A stretch of 26,368 bases of DNA, from contig DABJ01000034.1 in the NCBI GenBank assembly GCA_002102825.1, forward strand, positions 46,741 through 73,108, written 5' to 3'. The notes beneath the pieces were generated by a model. That model ran no database searches. It was not told the origin of the DNA and saw nothing but the letters and a program-made list of their open reading frames with translations. The stretch comes from Candidatus Gastranaerophilales bacterium HUM_12. Lineage in GTDB: Bacteria > Cyanobacteriota > Vampirovibrionia > Gastranaerophilales > Gastranaerophilaceae. The position numbers were made by a program, and so were the translations under genes. Shown here piece by piece: positions 23,082-26,368 of the stretch. Within the stretch, counting starts at the first letter, position 1, and every line of letters starts with the position of its first letter.

Positions 23082-23681
23082 TTAATCTAAGTAGAATACA
23101 GTGATAACTTTGTGACCTTCTTCAGCATATTGAACAGCATTATGAAGAGTTTTACTTGTATGTGACAAGAAACAAATCAATTGATTACATTCATCAATAA
23201 TTTCTCTGTTGCAAATTCTTGACGCATCAGCAAGAGTCATCATCGCTCTATCTGCATGTTCAATAATATTAGGAACACCAATCAATTGATCTTGAACATC
23301 ACTTGGTTGTTGACCAATAGTTTGAGGCAATACAACACTCAATTTTTGAGGATTTGCTTTCATTGCACCACGAATAGCTGCAGCATTTGTGCCTGAAGAA
23401 CCACCTGATGTAATAATTGTATTACCTTGCATAACTAAAGCTGTTGCAAGTGTTTCAATCATTTGTTGGTGCGTGATAGGGAGATTACGGCTCCCAATAA
23501 TAGCAATCTTTTTAGCTGATTGTTTAATAGTTGCAAGTTCCATAGCCAACTCGTCAACAGTATTTGGAGCATCAGACTTTACAGTATCCATATCATCATC
23601 AATAGGTACAACTATTGATTTCTGAGCATCTTCGCTTTTTCCATCTGAACTTAATAAAATTTCCTTATCACTTTCTGTCAT
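23082..23681 (-). CDS. Stand-alone SLOG-domain (DprA/LOG-like) protein
   Basis: This 199-aa protein has a polar N-terminal tail (1-55), then one Rossmann-like SLOG domain: KKIAIIGSRNLPITHQQM (GSR at 63-65), an ALVMQGNTIITSGGSSGTNA glycine-rich nucleotide loop (91-98) and ending KVITVFYLD. This matches the core of DprA/Smf and LOG proteins, but the SAM/HhH and winged-helix parts of true DprA are absent. Short proteins of this kind are annotated in cyanobacteria as DNA recombination-mediator protein A. SLOG domains bind nucleotides or single-stranded DNA; which applies here is unknown. It is first in a minus-strand operon and divergent from pcrA, with an extended -10 inside a palindrome. Confidence 0.8.
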   Translation of the reverse strand: MTESDKEILLSSDGKSEDAQKSIVVPIDDDMDTVKSDAPNTVDELAMELATIKQSAKKIAIIGSRNLPITHQQMIETLATALVMQGNTIITSGGSSGTNAAAIRGAMKANPQKLSVVLPQTIGQQPSDVQDQLIGVPNIIEHADRAMMTLADASRICNREIIDECNQLICFLSHTSKTLHNAVQYAEEGHKVITVFYLD

Positions 23682-23723
23682 TTTTTCATTTACCTTCTAA
23701 TTGCATTAATTACATTTTTCGAT

Positions 23724-23742
23724 TATGCTTAATTATAGCATA
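23724..23742. promoter_or_regulatory. Palindrome in the SLOG-pcrA divergent promoter region
   Basis: TATGCT (23724-23729) and AGCATA (23737-23742) are perfect inverted copies 7 bp apart. On minus they enclose the extended -10 TGCTATAAT of the SLOG operon. On plus the hairpin is followed by eight T residues (23743-23750), so it could also act as a weak terminator or attenuator before pcrA. TATGCT at 23724-23729 may itself be a plus-strand -10. Confidence 0.4.
23732..23740 (-). promoter_or_regulatory. Extended -10 of the SLOG-HEAT-EF-hand operon
   Basis: The minus strand reads TGCTATAAT, with a predicted start near 23725 and a leader of about 44 nt that contains AAGG upstream of the ATG. The -35 is unclear. 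Confidence 0.5.
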
Positions 23743-23766
23743 TTTTTTTTTATTTGGGAAGAGGTC

Positions 23767-26319
23767 ATGGAAAATCTATTAGAAAATCTTAATAAGGAGC
23801 AGGTCGAAGCAGTTAAAACGACAAAAGGACCATTATTAATACTAGCCGGTGCAGGTTCAGGAAAAACAAAAGTTCTTACAACTCGTATTGCGTATATGAT
23901 TCAAAACGGCGTAAGACCAAGAAATATTCTTGCAGTTACTTTTACCAACAAAGCCGCTAAAGAAATGAAAGAACGTATCGGAAAAATTATCGGAGAAGAT
24001 ACGGTCAAATATATGTGGGTAGGCACATTCCACGGGATTTGCGGAAGAATTCTTAGAGAAAATATTGATAAATATAACACCGCAACCGGTAAAAATTTAG
24101 ATAAGAATTTTACAATTTATGACGATTCTGATACAAATCAAATCATCACAAGAGCAATAAAAAAATTAAACCTAGACGATAAAGTTTATCAAACAAAACT
24201 TGTTAAGTCAGTAATTTCTAATGCGAAAAACAAAATGCAAGATGCAACAACTTTTGCAACTTATGCAAGAGATTTCAAATCTCAAAAAATTGCATCTGTT
24301 TATGAAGAATACGAAAAGACATTGAACGCAAACAATGCCATTGATTTTGATGATATGTTGATGTTAACAGTTAAACTTTTAGAGCAAAATGAAGATGTCC
24401 GAAAGTTATATTATGAAAGATTTCAACATATTATGGTTGATGAGTACCAAGACACAAACCTTGCACAATATCGACTTGTTAATATGCTTTATACAAATAT
24501 GAAAGAAGAAATTCCACCGGAACGCTCACTTTGTGTTGTAGGTGATGTAGACCAATCAATTTATTCTTGGCGTGGTGCAGATTTCACAATCATTATGAAC
24601 TTTCAAAAAGATTACAAAAACACAAAACTCATCAAACTTGAACAAAACTACCGTTCAACAGCTCACATCTTAAATGCTGCAAACTCCGTTATTGAAAATA
24701 ACGACGAACGTTTAGACAAAGTCTTGTATTCAAATAAAGGTGATGGAGAAAAACTAAGTTACTACATTGCAAGTGACGAAGCAGATGAAGCAAATTACAT
24801 TATAAGCAATATTAAACGCACAGCAAACGGTAATTATAACAAATTTGCAATTCTATATAGAACAAACAACCAATCCCGTGCATTAGAAGAAGCTTGTATG
24901 GCAACAGGTCTTCCATATAGAATTTATGGTGGTACAAAGTTTTATGATAGAGCCGAAGTTAAAACTGTTTTGTGTTATTTGAAGTTAATAAATAACACTG
25001 ACGATTCTCAAAGCTTGCGTCGTGTAATTAACATTCCCAAACGTGGGATTGGCGATACTACAATGCAGAATCTTACGAAATTTGCAAACGAACGTGATAT
25101 AAGCCTTTACGAAGCAATCAAAATTTGTGAACAATCAGAATTAAATTCAAAAACACAATCAAAACTAAAAGATTTTGCAAATCTCATTTATAAATTCCAA
25201 CAAGCGAAAGATTCTTATACACTGAAAGAATTTGTAACACTTGTGATTGAAAAATCAGGGTATTTGGCTGAATTACAAACAAAGGCAGCTAATGACCCAG
25301 AATATCAAGACGATATCAACAACTTACAAGAACTTGTAAACGTTGCAGAAGAATTTGTTCCAGAAGAGGAAGATAATATTCTAGGAGAATTTTTGCAACA
25401 AGTTGCACTTGTATCAGACCTTGATTCAATGGATGAAGAAACAAATAATATTACAATGATGACACTCCATGCTGCTAAAGGTTTGGAATTCCCGGTAGTA
25501 TTTATTGCCGGTATGGACGAGGGTATTTTCCCAAGCCAAAGAACCCTTCAAGTTCCGTCCGAAGTTGAAGAGGAAAGACGTTTGATGTATGTAGGAATTA
25601 CAAGGGCAGAAGAAAAATTATACCTTGTTTCGGCAAAACGTCGTCAAACTTGGGGTGAATACAAATACTACAATCCATCAAGATTTATTGAAGAAATTCC
25701 ACAAAACTTGATTGAATCAATGGAATCAGATGATTTTGAAAGAAGTTCATCTTCTACATTCCGCAGTGCAGTTTCTAAAGCAAAAGAGAGAACTACAACA
25801 TCTGACAGTTATGGATATGTAAAACCGTCAACAGGTTTTGGTGCTAACTTCGTCGCACCTCAAAGAAAAGGACTTGCAAGTGGAGGAAGAACTCACTCAA
25901 CAACACCTTCTTCAAATAGCTATAGTTCAAAATCTTCTTCAAACTACTCAAAACCAGCTTACTCTCAACCAACACGAACTCCTCGAAGAGCAATGATTGT
26001 AAAATCTGCAATCAACAAAAAGAGAGAAGAAGAAGCAAGAAGAGCAGCAGGTACAAGTGCAATTAACGCACTTCGACAGATGTCTGCTCAACGACAAAAT
26101 GAACGGAAACTTGCAGAAGAGAAAAAAGCTCAAAAAAATGCAACTCCCATACTGGACGAAGTTTTTGATGTTGGACAAAGAGTTTTCCACGGACAAATGG
26201 GCATAGGACATGTTACAGATGTTATGAATATCGGAGAGAGTATAATGTACACCATTGATTTTGGCGCTAAAGGTAAAAAGGCAATGGACGCATCTTATGC
26301 AAAATTAAAGAAATTTTAG
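23767..26319 (+). CDS. pcrA: UvrD/PcrA-type ATP-dependent DNA helicase
   Basis: This 850-aa superfamily 1A 3'-5' helicase acts in excision repair, replication restart and recombination control. The motifs appear in order: Q motif NLNKEQVEAVK, Walker A AGAGSGKT (27-34), TFTNKAAKEM, VGTFHGICGRILR, Walker B DEYQD (225-229), GDVDQSIYSWRGA, LEQNYRST, TLHAAKGLEFPVVFIAGMDE and LMYVGITRAEEKLYL. Residues about 655-770 form a Ser/Thr/Arg-rich linker. The end (about 800-850), with GQRVFHGQMGIGHVTDV, is the PcrA C-terminal Tudor-like domain that contacts RNA polymerase. I chose ATG 23767 with GGGAAGAGG upstream; an ATG at 23725 would add a hydrophobic leader encoded by the T-run and is unlikely. It appears complete. 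Confidence 0.96.
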   Translation: MENLLENLNKEQVEAVKTTKGPLLILAGAGSGKTKVLTTRIAYMIQNGVRPRNILAVTFTNKAAKEMKERIGKIIGEDTVKYMWVGTFHGICGRILRENIDKYNTATGKNLDKNFTIYDDSDTNQIITRAIKKLNLDDKVYQTKLVKSVISNAKNKMQDATTFATYARDFKSQKIASVYEEYEKTLNANNAIDFDDMLMLTVKLLEQNEDVRKLYYERFQHIMVDEYQDTNLAQYRLVNMLYTNMKEEIPPERSLCVVGDVDQSIYSWRGADFTIIMNFQKDYKNTKLIKLEQNYRSTAHILNAANSVIENNDERLDKVLYSNKGDGEKLSYYIASDEADEANYIISNIKRTANGNYNKFAILYRTNNQSRALEEACMATGLPYRIYGGTKFYDRAEVKTVLCYLKLINNTDDSQSLRRVINIPKRGIGDTTMQNLTKFANERDISLYEAIKICEQSELNSKTQSKLKDFANLIYKFQQAKDSYTLKEFVTLVIEKSGYLAELQTKAANDPEYQDDINNLQELVNVAEEFVPEEEDNILGEFLQQVALVSDLDSMDEETNNITMMTLHAAKGLEFPVVFIAGMDEGIFPSQRTLQVPSEVEEERRLMYVGITRAEEKLYLVSAKRRQTWGEYKYYNPSRFIEEIPQNLIESMESDDFERSSSSTFRSAVSKAKERTTTSDSYGYVKPSTGFGANFVAPQRKGLASGGRTHSTTPSSNSYSSKSSSNYSKPAYSQPTRTPRRAMIVKSAINKKREEEARRAAGTSAINALRQMSAQRQNERKLAEEKKAQKNATPILDEVFDVGQRVFHGQMGIGHVTDVMNIGESIMYTIDFGAKGKKAMDASYAKLKKF

Positions 26320-26368
26320 AGTTGTTTTTATTTAAAAGAAATACAAAAGGCGGTTTGATTTAAAAATG

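Noticed and set aside
23725..23766. Earlier pcrA start giving a 14-residue hydrophobic extension
   Set aside because: The extension is encoded by the T-run and palindrome, has no ribosome binding site, and family alignment starts at ATG 23767.
26346..26368. ATG at the last three bases as the start of a next gene
   Set aside because: The AAAGG is about 15 nt away and no codon follows in the window, so a gene cannot be supported.

Overview
The window is a compact, AT-rich bacterial chromosome segment carrying housekeeping genes plus several unrecognised lineage-type proteins. The best guess is a gut-type non-photosynthetic cyanobacterial relative (Vampirovibrionia/Melainabacteria, order Gastranaerophilales). 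The clues are low GC, the MEP pathway (IspH), a fused RibBA, a DAP/peptidoglycan set (DapF, PBP1A), a stand-alone DprA-like SLOG protein of a kind I associate with cyanobacteria, a prepilin with the AFTLAEVLITLGIIG signature, and large low-complexity proteins with no obvious relatives. The taxonomic call is inference and was not checked by any search.

Layout. 29-6132 (minus): an unknown 255-aa protein with an internal signal-like segment, a 1058-aa unknown protein with an internal duplication, ispH, and a four-domain ribosomal protein S1. 6401-10430 (plus): ribE, ribBA, a tandem GNAT acetyltransferase and a Gln-rich unknown protein. 10475-12643 (minus): class A penicillin-binding protein. 12794-15127 (plus): a COG2509-type FAD dehydrogenase, a strong terminator, then a type IV pilin-like protein with a duplicated processing signal. 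15124-17030 (minus): a small secreted protein, a YkgJ-like Cys-cluster protein and lipA. 17145-17492 (plus): a small secreted protein ending at a bidirectional terminator. 17549-17839 (minus): an XRE-type HTH gene that has no ATG/GTG/TTG start. 17846-18838 (plus): a GT9 glycosyltransferase. 18839-19390 (minus): an unknown Gly-rich helical protein. 19564-21491 (plus): dapF, rpsF, ssb, rpsR, then a bidirectional terminator. 21569-23681 (minus): an apparent operon SLOG/DprA-like, HEAT-like, two-EF-hand protein. 23767-26319 (plus): PcrA/UvrD helicase, divergent from that operon.

How the genes fit together. Most modules are core metabolism: isoprenoids, riboflavin, lipoate, lysine/peptidoglycan, translation and DNA repair. 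Promoters are recognisable. Several have an extended -10 (TGnTATAAT), three lie inside or next to palindromes, and four put the start codon at or within a few bases of the predicted transcription start, so leaderless translation looks plausible for part of the gene set. All intergenic gaps are under 300 bp. I saw no tRNA, rRNA, CRISPR, insertion sequence or recognisable riboswitch.

The most interesting items are the start-less XRE gene, the split/duplicated prepilin leader with hairpin-rich DNA, the SLOG-HEAT-EF-hand operon facing pcrA, the recurring palindromic extended -10, and a plus-strand terminator that has no plus-strand gene in front of it.
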